From Streptomyces sp. NBC_01288 (lineage in GTDB: Bacteria; Actinomycetota; Actinomycetes; Streptomycetales; Streptomycetaceae), in NCBI RefSeq assembly GCF_035982055.1, contig NZ_CP108427.1, positions 6,571,001 to 6,635,000 on the forward strand: a stretch of 64,000 bases of DNA. The letters run 5' to 3'. Shown here in pieces: positions 1 to 7,516 of this stretch (the stretch's first letter is position 1; the number at the start of each line of letters is the position of its first letter). The translations under genes were made by a program, and so were the position numbers. A model generated the notes under the pieces. It was not told the origin of the DNA. It worked only from the letters and a program-made list of their open reading frames with translations, and made no database searches.

Positions 1-146
1 GCCAGATCCTCGGCCGCGCGTTCTCGGTGCACGATGTGGCGGCGCTGCTCCAGACGGCCGGCCTCCAGGACGCGGACGAGATGGACGTGGTCCGCGCGGA
101 GTGGATCGACTGGCGGGGCGGCGGTCCGGAATTCTGGACGCGCTGA
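1..146 (+). CDS. C-terminal end of an unidentified protein
   Basis: An open frame read from base 3 gives 47 residues and stops at the TGA at 144-146. The fragment has a helical, Leu/Ala-rich stretch followed by an acidic, Trp-containing tail ending GPEFWTR. High GC at third positions supports coding. I do not recognise the family. Whether it belongs to the mobile element or to the chromosome beyond it cannot be decided, because its start and the element's left end are not visible. Confidence 0.55.
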   Translation, partial: QILGRAFSVHDVAALLQTAGLQDADEMDVVRAEWIDWRGGGPEFWTR

Positions 147-237
147 GCACCCCGCCAGGAATGGTGACACTGTGTCGTTTGAGTAAATTGATGACTATTG
201 TTGCGGGTGATGCTTACCGAGGTGCCTGCATAGGAAA

Positions 238-266
238 GGGCGACCCGGAGTCTCCGGGCCGCCCTT
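238..266 (+). terminator. Rho-independent-type terminator hairpin
   Basis: GGGCG-A-CCCGGA pairs with TCCGGG-C-CGCCC around a very short loop and is followed by TTT. It sits about 95 bases after the stop at 146, so it probably ends that transcript. The rest of 147-335 holds no gene that I can support. Confidence 0.7.
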
Positions 267-335
267 TCGTGTTCCGGTCCAGCCTGGTCCGTCAAGCGGA
301 ATTCAGGCTCCCGGTTTCATGCTGGCCGAACGAGG

Positions 336-923
336 CTAGCTACTACACTCGGGAATCTTCCCATTGTGTCCTGACGGCTCCATGTAGCCGCTGTACATCC
401 AGGCCGTGTACTTGTCCTCCCTCGAACTTTCGAGGTCGGGGGTCGAGTGAGGCTGGTCGGTCGGCCACTTGACCTTGTACCACTTGGTAATGCCCTGGCC
501 TTCGCCGCCGTCAAAGCCGGAGTCCTTCCAGCATTCAACCCAGACCGTGTGGTGGAGTCGGACGAGTCCGACCTGGCGCGCGGAATCCGGTCCGGGGCAG
601 TCGCTGACGTTGCAGGTCCTCACCATCAGTCCCTCGTCGCCAGCTTGAGTCACCGTGCGGACGACCTTGTAGGCCCATGGGCCCACCTTGCTCGGGGCCT
701 TGTCCGTCCGGTAGGTGTTCTCAGGGATGGGCTGGCTCCCCTGGGGGCAGTTGACCTTGGCTCCCTGGCAGCGGGGGCCGTCGCCGTTGCCGCTCAAGTC
801 GCCGCTCACCGACGTGTTCGGCTCCTTCTTGTCGCCGTCGTCACTGATGAGCTGCGGGGCGATGATCGTTCCGGCGGCTACGATGACTGCGCCAGCAATT
901 GCAATTTTGTGCCCGGTCTTCAT
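336..923 (-). CDS. Secreted or membrane-anchored protein, SH3-like
   Basis: This 195-aa protein begins with a basic MKTGHK and a hydrophobic segment (residues about 6-26), so it should be exported or anchored. The mature part has six cysteines, an even number that could form disulfides outside the cell. The pattern of Trp-containing strands near residues 90-170 resembles bacterial SH3-like domains (inference). The ATG at 923 is chosen because AAGGAC lies just upstream and because the longer frame adds an implausible leader. It is a separate unit, about 400 bases beyond the terminator of the large leftward operon. Function unknown. Confidence 0.7.
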   Translation of the reverse strand: MKTGHKIAIAGAVIVAAGTIIAPQLISDDGDKKEPNTSVSGDLSGNGDGPRCQGAKVNCPQGSQPIPENTYRTDKAPSKVGPWAYKVVRTVTQAGDEGLMVRTCNVSDCPGPDSARQVGLVRLHHTVWVECWKDSGFDGGEGQGITKWYKVKWPTDQPHSTPDLESSREDKYTAWMYSGYMEPSGHNGKIPECSS

Positions 924-1293
924 CTTGTCCTTGCCTCTGTGGGACCAGCGGGGAGGATCAGAGTGCACGTCACGGACACGTATGGCGAGTGTTAATTGGT
1001 GGTGACACCCGAGAGGGCGGTTTAGACCATTTCCGGAGGGTGCTGGCTCTACGCGCATTGCGAAAGGCTGTATACAAATAAAGCCCTGCACGTAGTGGCA
1101 TCTTGACTGTCGACGTGGAGGTGGTAGATCTATCTATAATTCCGGGCCTGTGCTGGATATCACAAACTTGCGGGTGCATGTACATGCTAATTCCGCAGAA
1201 TAAGCAAGCGCTCCGTCATGTGAATTGCCCTTTTCGGTGAAGCTGACTTCACGGTCAAGCAGCGGAAGGACGAGACGCGTCTCTAGGAGAATC
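924..1293. other. Intergenic region, no gene seen
   Basis: About 370 bases with lower GC than the neighbours and no frame with coding-like third-position GC. It must hold the promoter of the leftward gene ending at 336. AT-rich patches lie near 1070-1080 and 1120-1140, but no pair of -35/-10 boxes with normal spacing is visible. Confidence 0.5.
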
Positions 1294-1326
1294 AGGTCGC
1301 TGACTCAGCGCGGGAGTCAGCGACCT
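1294..1326 (-). terminator. Terminator of the leftward element operon
   Basis: A perfect 13-bp stem, AGGTCGCTGACTC paired with GAGTCAGCGACCT, with a 7-base loop. It lies 9 bases past the last gene of the leftward operon (stop at 1336), as expected for its terminator. Confidence 0.75.
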
Positions 1327-1335
1327 TGTGCTGAG

Positions 1336-1539
1336 TCAGCCAGGGATGGAGCCTTCGTAGACGTACCTGGCGCACCGCTCGGCATCCAGGCGGATCGAGT
1401 GGAGCAGGTAGATCGCCCGTACCCCGGGGGCGTGGTCCGGCTTGATGAACAGGACCCAGTCGAGGGTCTCGCTCGCGGGCCAGTGCATGATCTCGCCGTC
1501 GAAGGGGCCGCCGTAGAACGCGACTGCAACTGTGCGCAT
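1336..1539 (-). CDS. Small hypothetical protein, YGGPFDG type
   Basis: A 67-aa acidic/neutral protein starting MRTVAVAFYGGPFDGE. Small proteins opening with a beta-strand and a YGGPxDG turn are common in actinobacterial mobile elements and phages, with no known function. The ATG at 1539 is preferred to the ATG at 1554 because GGAAA lies 8 bases upstream of it. It is the last gene of the leftward operon, just before the terminator. Confidence 0.6.
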   Translation of the reverse strand: MRTVAVAFYGGPFDGEIMHWPASETLDWVLFIKPDHAPGVRAIYLLHSIRLDAERCARYVYEGSIPG

Positions 1540-1632
1540 GGCGCAGGTTTCCAATCACTCGGGCCCCGCGCCCGTACGCCATTGTGCGGCACGACACTGA
1601 CACTGTTCCCCTGGTGCAGGGTCTGGCCGCGA

Positions 1633-2472
1633 TCACTCCCTCTCCCCAGCCCCTTCCAAAGCCCGTGCAGTGTGCGACCGGCAGCCGACCCATACCTCCG
1701 TGGAAGTCGATCCGGCCGCCGCCGTCGTGCACCTGCTCCAGCGTCCGCCGCTGCGCCCCGATGTCCAAGCCCGCTCCAGGCGCTCGGCCGTGCCCTCAGC
1801 GACCTTGCTGATCCGCGGCTCCTCGACGTCCTGGTCCTCCTTGGCTGGAGTGTTTCCGGGCTGCAAGAGACGGAGCTGCAGCCACCGGTCTGGGGGATAC
1901 AGGCACAGGCACCACTGGCACTGCACGGTCTGGGCCATGTCCGCGTAGAGCCTGCTGCCGCACACCACCCCGGACAGGTCGATGGCGATGCAGTAGCCCA
2001 GGAACGTCGGCTCGTCCGGGTCACGGCCGGGCTCGGCGACAGCGCGGACGCGCCCCACGAGCTGCTCGACCTCACGCCCGAGCTGGACGCCCTGGTCCCA
2101 GAGAGCGATGAAGTAGAGGCTGGCGATCAGGTCGGCGGCCGCGGTGCTGACGCGTCGCGCGAGGGCTCCGGTGCGCGGTGCGGTGGGCAGGCCGCGAGTG
2201 TCGTGGACTGCGTCCCGCCAGTCCTCCAGGACGCCGGCGATCCCGCCAGCTGCGCGCAGGTCGAGGACCTCCTGGTTCAGCGGCAGCGGGGCTTCGGCAC
2301 GCCGGACGCGGCCACCGTACTGAGCGGTGCCCGTGCTGCCGGGGGCGAGCCAGGCCTCCAGAGACGCCCACATCCGGGGCAGCCGTGCCAGACGGTCCTG
2401 CAGGGCGAGGGTGCAACTCGCGCACAGGACGCCGTACTTGAGGTCGTGCGTGGTGCACAGGGTGCAGATCAT
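1633..2472 (-). pseudogene. Cys-motif protein with apparent frameshift
   Basis: The ATG at 2472 overlaps the upstream stop (ATGA), which fixes the start. The N-terminus has two CxxC pairs (MICTLC, LCASC), suggesting a zinc site, followed by a helical body. The frame is convincing to about base 1771 (residue about 234). Beyond that its second-codon positions become almost all G or C, a non-coding signature, while another frame continues a natural-looking sequence (LDIGAQRRTLEQVHDGGG) with normal codon bias. A single-base deletion near 1771, real or a sequencing error, explains this. The C-terminal end is therefore uncertain. Function unknown. Confidence 0.6.
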
Positions 2473-2708
2473 GAAGGAGACCGGCCTTCCTGCTGGTGGT
2501 GCCGGGTGGGAGGCGGGCGGAGCCACTCGATGCGGCCACCGCCGTAGCCGCGGAGGAGGTCGTCGACCGAGGCCGCGCTGGCGGTGATCCCGAGGTCGGG
2601 GTCCTCAAGGGCGACGGCCTGGCCGTCGGCCAGCTCCCATCCGTCGAACACCCGGTGGGTCAGGTGCAGACGGAAGGGCCGGCCGGTGGGAAAGGCGAGG
2701 GCGGTCAT
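2469..2708 (-). CDS. Small hypothetical element protein
   Basis: A 79-aa protein starting MTALAFPTGRPFRL. It is beta-rich, with FDGWELADG and a final DDLLRGYGGGRIEWL segment, then a basic tail. Start and stop both overlap their neighbours by four bases (ATGA on each side), placing it firmly in the coupled operon. No recognised family. Confidence 0.65.
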   Translation of the reverse strand: MTALAFPTGRPFRLHLTHRVFDGWELADGQAVALEDPDLGITASAASVDDLLRGYGGGRIEWLRPPPTRHHQQEGRSPS

Positions 2709-4102
2709 GTGCCGGGCATACCGATGTCGGCGCGGGCCTGCTCCGGTGTGAGGCGGTTCTCCTCGATGGCCTGGCAGTAGGCGTCGAGGAGGGCGAGCAG
2801 CTGCTCGCGGCGTTCCCCGGACATGTCGGCGACCACGGTGAGGGTGCCCCCGCCGACATCGGCGGCCCAGCTGCCGTCCGCCTGGAGCCGGAACCGGTCG
2901 CCCACCAACGGCGGGGCGCTGACCAGCTGCTCTTCGGGGGAGTGGACTAGCTCGTCGGATGTAGGGCCGGAGTCGTCCACCGAGGACGGGACGGACGTGC
3001 AGGTGAAGAGCTCCCGGAGCGCCGTTGTGGCGGACTGACTGGCCCACTCATCGCCCTCGTGCGCGGCGATCAGCTCGGCCACGGCGGTCGTGAACGCCTC
3101 GGCCTGCTCGATGCGGCAGGCGTAGCACCAGTCGGCGCACGGGAGTTGCTCGGCGATGCCGTCCGGCCTGAGCACGCTGAACTGCATGTGGGTGTCCATG
3201 CCGCGCTGGATGAACGCGATCCATCGCTCGGCCTCCGTGCGCGCGGCGAGCAGCTGCTCCTCGGTATCGTGCAGCCGGTCGCCGAGGAACTTGCCGTGCG
3301 GGAGGACGACGGCCAACGCCGCCTCGGCAAGCCTCCGGTACTCGTCCTTGGTGTCCGAGTGCACCGTTCGGTAGGGACCGACCTGGCTGTCGGCGTCGAA
3401 GAGGGCCTCGGCGATGTGCTCACGCAGGAAGGAGGCGTCGGTGGTGAGCGCTTCCTTGGCGAACTTCCGCTTCCCTGCCCGGACGACGTCGGCGACGAGC
3501 TCCTGGTCCTGCTCGGTGAACTGGCCGGAGCCGTGGACCCGCACGGTCTCGCCGTCGACCTCGACAGGGCGGCAGGCGTCGGCCAGCTCATCGTGGTGTG
3601 GGCGGAGCTCGGCCACACCGGTCGCCCCGCTTTCGACGGCCATCTTGAGGAGGTCGGTCTGGGCGCGCGACTGGATGCTGTCCGGGTCGATGGTGATGTT
3701 GTTGTGCGTCCAGTGCGGCGAGCCACCGTGGGTGACCTTGTTCCAGCCGGAGCCGTCCTCGTCGTCGAGGTAGAACGTGGCGCCGCCGTAGGTGACTTCG
3801 ACGATGGCGCGGCGGGTACCGACGAGGTGGCGGGCCCAGTACATGGGGAAGTTGCCGTTGTCGGCGACGATGGCGGTGATGCGGCGTGCGGTGCACGGTT
3901 CGCCGTTCCACTGGGTGGCGGGCTGCTCGTACACGGGGGGCTGCTCCTGCGGCTGCCAGGCCGGGCCGCGCAGCGCCGCCGGCACTTCACGCGGGCCCGG
4001 GGCGGTGACCTCGATCGGCGGGAACAGCCGAAGGTCGAGCATGCGCCGGTGGTCGAGCGGTCCGAACTCTTCCTGGGCCTGGTCGTGGCGGTCGTCGGTC
4101 AT
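2705..4102 (-). CDS. Large hypothetical element protein
   Basis: A 465-aa soluble protein. Residues about 70-135 form a beta-rich domain with several Trp and His residues (YWARHLVGTRR, HWTHNN). A helical middle part follows, then a CADWCYAC cysteine cluster near residue 330 that could bind metal. The C-terminus repeats a short strand motif seen in small plasmid proteins and ends with a helix. The start overlaps a downstream boundary: the upstream gene stops at 4099. It is typical cargo of actinobacterial integrative elements; I cannot assign a function. Confidence 0.7.
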   Translation of the reverse strand: MTDDRHDQAQEEFGPLDHRRMLDLRLFPPIEVTAPGPREVPAALRGPAWQPQEQPPVYEQPATQWNGEPCTARRITAIVADNGNFPMYWARHLVGTRRAIVEVTYGGATFYLDDEDGSGWNKVTHGGSPHWTHNNITIDPDSIQSRAQTDLLKMAVESGATGVAELRPHHDELADACRPVEVDGETVRVHGSGQFTEQDQELVADVVRAGKRKFAKEALTTDASFLREHIAEALFDADSQVGPYRTVHSDTKDEYRRLAEAALAVVLPHGKFLGDRLHDTEEQLLAARTEAERWIAFIQRGMDTHMQFSVLRPDGIAEQLPCADWCYACRIEQAEAFTTAVAELIAAHEGDEWASQSATTALRELFTCTSVPSSVDDSGPTSDELVHSPEEQLVSAPPLVGDRFRLQADGSWAADVGGGTLTVVADMSGERREQLLALLDAYCQAIEENRLTPEQARADIGMPGT

Positions 4103-4488
4103 GCTGAGCTCCGGTCGTCGTAGCGGGCGGTGATCTCGTCGAACGCGGCGCGGCTGCGCGAGTCGAGGCGGTAGCCGTCCCGGCGCGCGGCTTGCGGCCG
4201 GGTGCAGTCGGGGCCGTGGACGGCGCCGTCGGAGTGCCGCCAGAACGAGCAGCACGGCACGGGCAGTTCGGCGGATCCAGTAGCTGCGCGGCGGGCCCGC
4301 TGGTGCCGGGCTCGCTCGGCGAAGTGCAGTGCCTGGCAGCGGCCTCCGACGAGGGCGAGGGACGCGGAGCCGGACAGTAGGCCGAAGGACAGCAGCCACT
4401 CCTGCTCGGTCGCCATCCAGTACGTGCTGACGGCGAGGGCGACCGAGGCGATGCGGCAGCCGAGGGCGGTGCGCTGGTGTGGTGTCAC
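4099..4488 (-). CDS. Small membrane protein
   Basis: A 129-aa protein starting with GTG, fixed by the GTGA overlap with the upstream stop. Two hydrophobic segments (residues about 8-28 and 31-46, GLLSGSASLALVGG) are followed by a basic region and a Cys/His-containing soluble tail (PCCSFWRHSDGAVHGPDC). This suggests a membrane hairpin with a cytoplasmic metal-binding tail. Unknown function. Confidence 0.65.
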   Translation of the reverse strand: MTPHQRTALGCRIASVALAVSTYWMATEQEWLLSFGLLSGSASLALVGGRCQALHFAERARHQRARRAATGSAELPVPCCSFWRHSDGAVHGPDCTRPQAARRDGYRLDSRSRAAFDEITARYDDRSSA

Positions 4489-4763
4489 AGCGGCCGTACC
4501 TCCGGGTCGATGAGGTCGATGCACTCGCGGGCGACGCAGCACGCACAGCCACCGCACACGCAGGCCAGGTCATAGCCCTGGCTGCGGAGGTGGTCGCGCT
4601 GCTGCTCGGCCAGCCGGTGCGCGAGGACGTCCTTGATGGCGGACTGGTGGCCGTCGATCAGCTGCTCCCCCCGCTCGTCGGCGTGCGTGCCCTTCACTCC
4701 CTTGCGGAGCCACGTACGCAACTCGTCCCGAGCGCGGGCGAGTTCGGCCATGAGGGCGGTCAC
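4485..4763 (-). CDS. Small hypothetical protein, Cys-rich C-terminus
   Basis: A 92-aa protein with a long N-terminal helix (residues 5-60, rich in Arg, Glu, Leu) and a CVCGGCACC cysteine cluster near residue 70. The GTG at 4763 overlaps the stop of the micro-ORF upstream (GTGA). A metal-binding role is plausible for the cysteine cluster; nothing more can be said. Confidence 0.65.
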   Translation of the reverse strand: MTALMAELARARDELRTWLRKGVKGTHADERGEQLIDGHQSAIKDVLAHRLAEQQRDHLRSQGYDLACVCGGCACCVARECIDLIDPEVRPL

Positions 4764-4858
4764 TGCTGCCCCCGGGCGCGCAGGGCGACGACGATCACGC
4801 CGGCGAGAGCGGCGAGGGAGAGGACGGGGCAGACCGCGCCCACGATGGTGGTGATCAT
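4760..4858 (-). CDS. 32-aa membrane micro-ORF
   Basis: A 32-codon reading frame, MITTIVGAVCPVLSLAALAG then a short basic tail (RARGQQ). It is essentially one transmembrane helix with positive charges at its C-terminal end. A GGGAGG ribosome site sits 7 bases upstream, formed by the end of the preceding gene, and its stop overlaps the next GTG. The tight fit between neighbours supports it as a real gene. Confidence 0.6.
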   Translation of the reverse strand: MITTIVGAVCPVLSLAALAGVIVVALRARGQQ

Positions 4859-4862
4859 CGGG

Positions 4863-5177
4863 TCACCTCCCACCACGTCCGAACGGGGCAGCCAACTGCG
4901 CGGTGCTTTCTAGGGCGAGGGCTCGGGCTTCGCAGCACTCGGCCGCTTCGCGGAACCCGGTGGGGTCGATGTACCGCAGGGTCTCGGCCATCTCGCGCAG
5001 CGCCTCGGGCGCTGACAGCGTGCCGACGGCGGAGAGTGCGGCGGCGACGTTGGCATGGGCTTTGCGGAAGGCCTCGCGCAGGCAGAGGACGCCGGCCGCA
5101 GCGAACGTGATCAACCCCAGGGCCAGGCAGCCGAGGGCGGCCAGGACGAGGAGGCCGGGCAGGGTGGGGACTCTCAT
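4863..5177 (-). CDS. Small membrane protein with helical tail
   Basis: A 104-aa protein: an N-terminal hydrophobic segment (residues about 6-32) and then a soluble, Ala/Glu-rich helical region with two neighbouring cysteines (ECCEA). The ATG at 5177 overlaps the upstream stop (ATGA). It ends four bases before the 32-aa membrane micro-ORF, so two adjacent genes encode single-span membrane proteins that could act together (inference). Confidence 0.65.
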   Translation of the reverse strand: MRVPTLPGLLVLAALGCLALGLITFAAAGVLCLREAFRKAHANVAAALSAVGTLSAPEALREMAETLRYIDPTGFREAAECCEARALALESTAQLAAPFGRGGR

Positions 5178-5653
5178 GACCGCAGCTCCCCAGTGGTGTC
5201 TTCGGCCGCGGAGGGCGGGCCCGGCATGGCGGCGAGGGTGTCGGCGGCACGCTGCGGGGCGTCGGCAGGCAGTTGCTCGGCGACCGCCTGGAGGAGGGCG
5301 GGCCGGGCTCCCGTGCGTCGGTCGATGGCTTCGATCCAGGCGACGGCGACGGCAGCGACTTGGACCAGCTCGGCGCGCAGCCGCGCCGGGTCGGTCTCGG
5401 CGCGGGCCTCCCAGTACTCCTCGTCCAGGACGTCGGCCCATGTGAGGGCGCCGCGCTTGGCCTTGGACTCGCAGACAACGCGAGCGCTGTCCCGCATGGC
5501 TCGGGCGGTGAAGTCGGCGGCGGTGCCGTCGGGGTGGTTCTGCTCGCCCCACTGGTTGTCCTGCCGGCCTCGTTCGGCGGCGACCGCGTCGAGGACGGCG
5601 GCCAGAGCGTCGTTGCCGTCGATGGCCACGAGCTTGGTGTCTTCGCTGGTCAA
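5174..5653 (-). CDS. DUF550/MazG-like phage-type protein
   Basis: A 159-aa helical protein. The block ERGRQDNQWGEQNHPDG followed by helices with EEYWEA and a C-terminal helix resembles phage proteins of the DUF550 / MazG-like nucleotide pyrophosphohydrolase group. By analogy it may hydrolyse nucleotides, but the match is from memory and catalytic residues cannot be assigned with certainty. It starts with TTG; this rare start is supported by a TTGA overlap with the upstream stop. Confidence 0.6.
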   Translation of the reverse strand: MTSEDTKLVAIDGNDALAAVLDAVAAERGRQDNQWGEQNHPDGTAADFTARAMRDSARVVCESKAKRGALTWADVLDEEYWEARAETDPARLRAELVQVAAVAVAWIEAIDRRTGARPALLQAVAEQLPADAPQRAADTLAAMPGPPSAAEDTTGELRS

Positions 5654-5862
5654 GGGATCTCCCGTATGTCGAGGGCGAGTTGCCCGTCAGTGGTGGGCGC
5701 GGGCCGGACGAGGATCGCCCGGACGCGGAAGGGGTCGGCGCGGATCGCGGCTCGCTGGTCCGGTCGCAACTTCCGCCAGCAGCCCCCGCCGATCCGCCGG
5801 GTACGGGAGGCTGCGGACCGGACGGGCTGATGGCACAGCGCGCATTCGATGGGCTCGCTCAC
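5650..5862 (-). CDS. Small zinc-binding protein, DUF6011-like
   Basis: A 70-aa protein with CALCHQPV near the N-terminus and a third cysteine in IGGGCWRKL about 20 residues on. This C-x2-C...GxGC layout resembles the DUF6011 small zinc-binding domain common in actinobacterial phages and elements. The GTG at 5862 is fixed by GTGA overlap. Role unknown; nucleic-acid or protein contact is the usual guess for such domains. Confidence 0.6.
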   Translation of the reverse strand: MSEPIECALCHQPVRSAASRTRRIGGGCWRKLRPDQRAAIRADPFRVRAILVRPAPTTDGQLALDIREIP

Positions 5863-7205
5863 GGCGCCTCTCCGAAGATCGAGGCGAATGCCCGGTCGGC
5901 CCGCCGGTTGGCTTCTCGCATCGGCCGGTCGGCGAGGTGGCTGCCGGCCAGGCAGCCGTTCACGCCGCAACTCGGCCGTGCTCGGCCGACCGGCGGCCGA
6001 CCGTGGTGGAGTTCGAAGGAGACAGGGGAGGCCGCGAGCCGCTGCTCGCGTAAGCACACGTACGGGGCCGCGCCCCCCGTCCACCGGCGGTGACCGTCCT
6101 CGAGGAGCTGCGTGCTGGCGTGGAACGCTTCCGCTACGGAGGCGTACCGCTCCCGCCGCCCGGGCCTCGGCGCCGGCAGTCCGAGCGCCTCACGGACACC
6201 CTGCACAGTGGCCGCCGCAACGCCGAGCTCGCTGGCGATGTGCGCCTGGGGGATGTCCTCACGGAGCATCGCCTCGATGCGCTGCCGGAGGACTTCCCGG
6301 GCACTGGCCCGGGCCGCGCGCTTCGCCTCGGGGTGCTTCCTCGCGTCGCGCTTGCAGGCCTCGCAGTACGCGCGCCCGTCCCCCTCCAGCCGACCGTGAA
6401 CGCCCTGGTCGTGGCCGCCAGGGCAGACATCCGGCCGATCGCCGAACCCCTTCAGACGGCGGATCTCCTCGCGCTTGGCCAGCCGGCCGGGCTCGTCCTC
6501 GACATGGTCGGGGGCGACGCACTGGTGCAGCCCGCAGTCCGCCTTCACCTGACCGACCGGGTCTGTCCCGGTCCGCCGACGGAACGCGACCGCGGCCGCC
6601 GTGTAGGTCTGCTCCCGGTAGCGCAGCAGCGGCGTCCCGCTGACGGTGCCCCGCTCACCGGTCCACTCCAGGTGGCCACCCTCGACAGGCCGCGTGCGCT
6701 CCTCCCACTTCTCGTCGAGGGTCAGCGGCTGCAGCGGCGGGGACGGCACGCCCATCTCGGCGCGGATGCGACGGACCGCGGCACGGTCGGCGCCGACCTG
6801 CCGGGCGACGGCGGCACTGCTCAGCCCCTCGTTGATGAGCTGGCGGATCTGCGCGTCCTTCGGGTGCAGCCGTGTGCCCCGACGGGTGATGGTCGCCGGA
6901 CCGTACCCGCCGTCCTTGCGGATGCGGGCGACGGTCGAGACGTCCGCACCGGTACGACGCCTGGTCTCCGCGTCGGTGTGCCCCTCGCCGAGCAGGCTTC
7001 GGATCTCGCTGTCCTTGGGGTGCGGGGCCCGCGTCCAGGCGCTGCGCGGTGCGACCGGCAGACGGGCGTCCTTGCGTACGCGGGCGACGGCCCGCACACC
7101 GACGCCGAGCTGGCGGGCGACCGCCAGGTTGGAGATCTTGCCGTCGCCCAGCAGCGCCCGGATCTCGCTCGGGCCCGGCCGCCGGTGGTCCGCGCTCTGC
7201 GTCAT
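5859..7205 (-). CDS. Four-HTH, double HNH-like element protein
   Basis: A 448-aa protein. HTH-like repeats, each about 37 residues with the pattern xEIRxLLxxG...VARxxG...VxRIRK, lie at about 12-48, 65-101, 117-152 and 307-343. Two HNH-like modules follow the same plan: a WTG strand, then CG-x3-C-x4-H (CGLHQCVAPDHVED near 224-237 and CGVNGCLAGSHLAD near 413-426). A CPGGHD...YCEAC cysteine/histidine motif follows the first, as in phage HNH endonucleases. It probably binds DNA and may cleave it, but the HNH histidine pairs are incomplete, so it could equally be a regulator. The start at 7205 is fixed by ATGA overlap. Confidence 0.65.
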   Translation of the reverse strand: MTQSADHRRPGPSEIRALLGDGKISNLAVARQLGVGVRAVARVRKDARLPVAPRSAWTRAPHPKDSEIRSLLGEGHTDAETRRRTGADVSTVARIRKDGGYGPATITRRGTRLHPKDAQIRQLINEGLSSAAVARQVGADRAAVRRIRAEMGVPSPPLQPLTLDEKWEERTRPVEGGHLEWTGERGTVSGTPLLRYREQTYTAAAVAFRRRTGTDPVGQVKADCGLHQCVAPDHVEDEPGRLAKREEIRRLKGFGDRPDVCPGGHDQGVHGRLEGDGRAYCEACKRDARKHPEAKRAARASAREVLRQRIEAMLREDIPQAHIASELGVAAATVQGVREALGLPAPRPGRRERYASVAEAFHASTQLLEDGHRRWTGGAAPYVCLREQRLAASPVSFELHHGRPPVGRARPSCGVNGCLAGSHLADRPMREANRRADRAFASIFGEAP

Positions 7206-7516
7206 CGGACCGACCACCAGGCGGTAGGCCGTACGACGGGGCGCCGGGTCCTCGAGGCGGCCCGGAGCCGCGGCTGGCGCGGGCTCGGGCAGGTCGCAGC
7301 GTGCGGCATGGCCTGCCACTCGGCGTGCTCAAGGGTCGGCCGCTCATTGCTGAGCACGCGGACCTTCAAGGTGCCGGTGCCGTCCACGTGCGCGGCCAGG
7401 TTCCCCTTGGGGTCGGTGTCGGCGTCGATCGCCTGGCGCCGGCCGTTCACGGTGATCGCCCACCGGATCCGGGCCAGGCAGTCGTCGCAACGGGCGATGT
7501 CGTGGTCACTGGGCAT
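7202..7516 (-). CDS. Small Cys-containing element protein
   Basis: A 104-aa protein. An N-terminal CDDCLARIRWA motif (CxxC) and a later HAATCP motif could form a zinc site, a layout seen in small hypothetical proteins next to plasmid replication genes in Streptomyces. The C-terminal 25 residues are basic. Its start lies inside the end of the upstream gene by 11 bases, and its stop overlaps the next start by four. Confidence 0.6.
   Translation of the reverse strand: MPSDHDIARCDDCLARIRWAITVNGRRQAIDADTDPKGNLAAHVDGTGTLKVRVLSNERPTLEHAEWQAMPHAATCPSPRQPRLRAASRTRRPVVRPTAWWSVR

Noticed and set aside
140..330. attR of the element near the left end
   Set aside because: No stretch matching the tRNA-His 3' end was found; only short chance similarities such as GGGTGA.
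1103..1140. TTGACT and TATAAT as a promoter
   Set aside because: The spacing is 26 bases, too long for a normal sigma-70-type promoter, and no rightward gene follows.
1760..1780. Programmed ribosomal frameshift in the 1633-2472 gene
   Set aside because: No slippery heptamer is present at the switch point; a simple one-base deletion explains it better.
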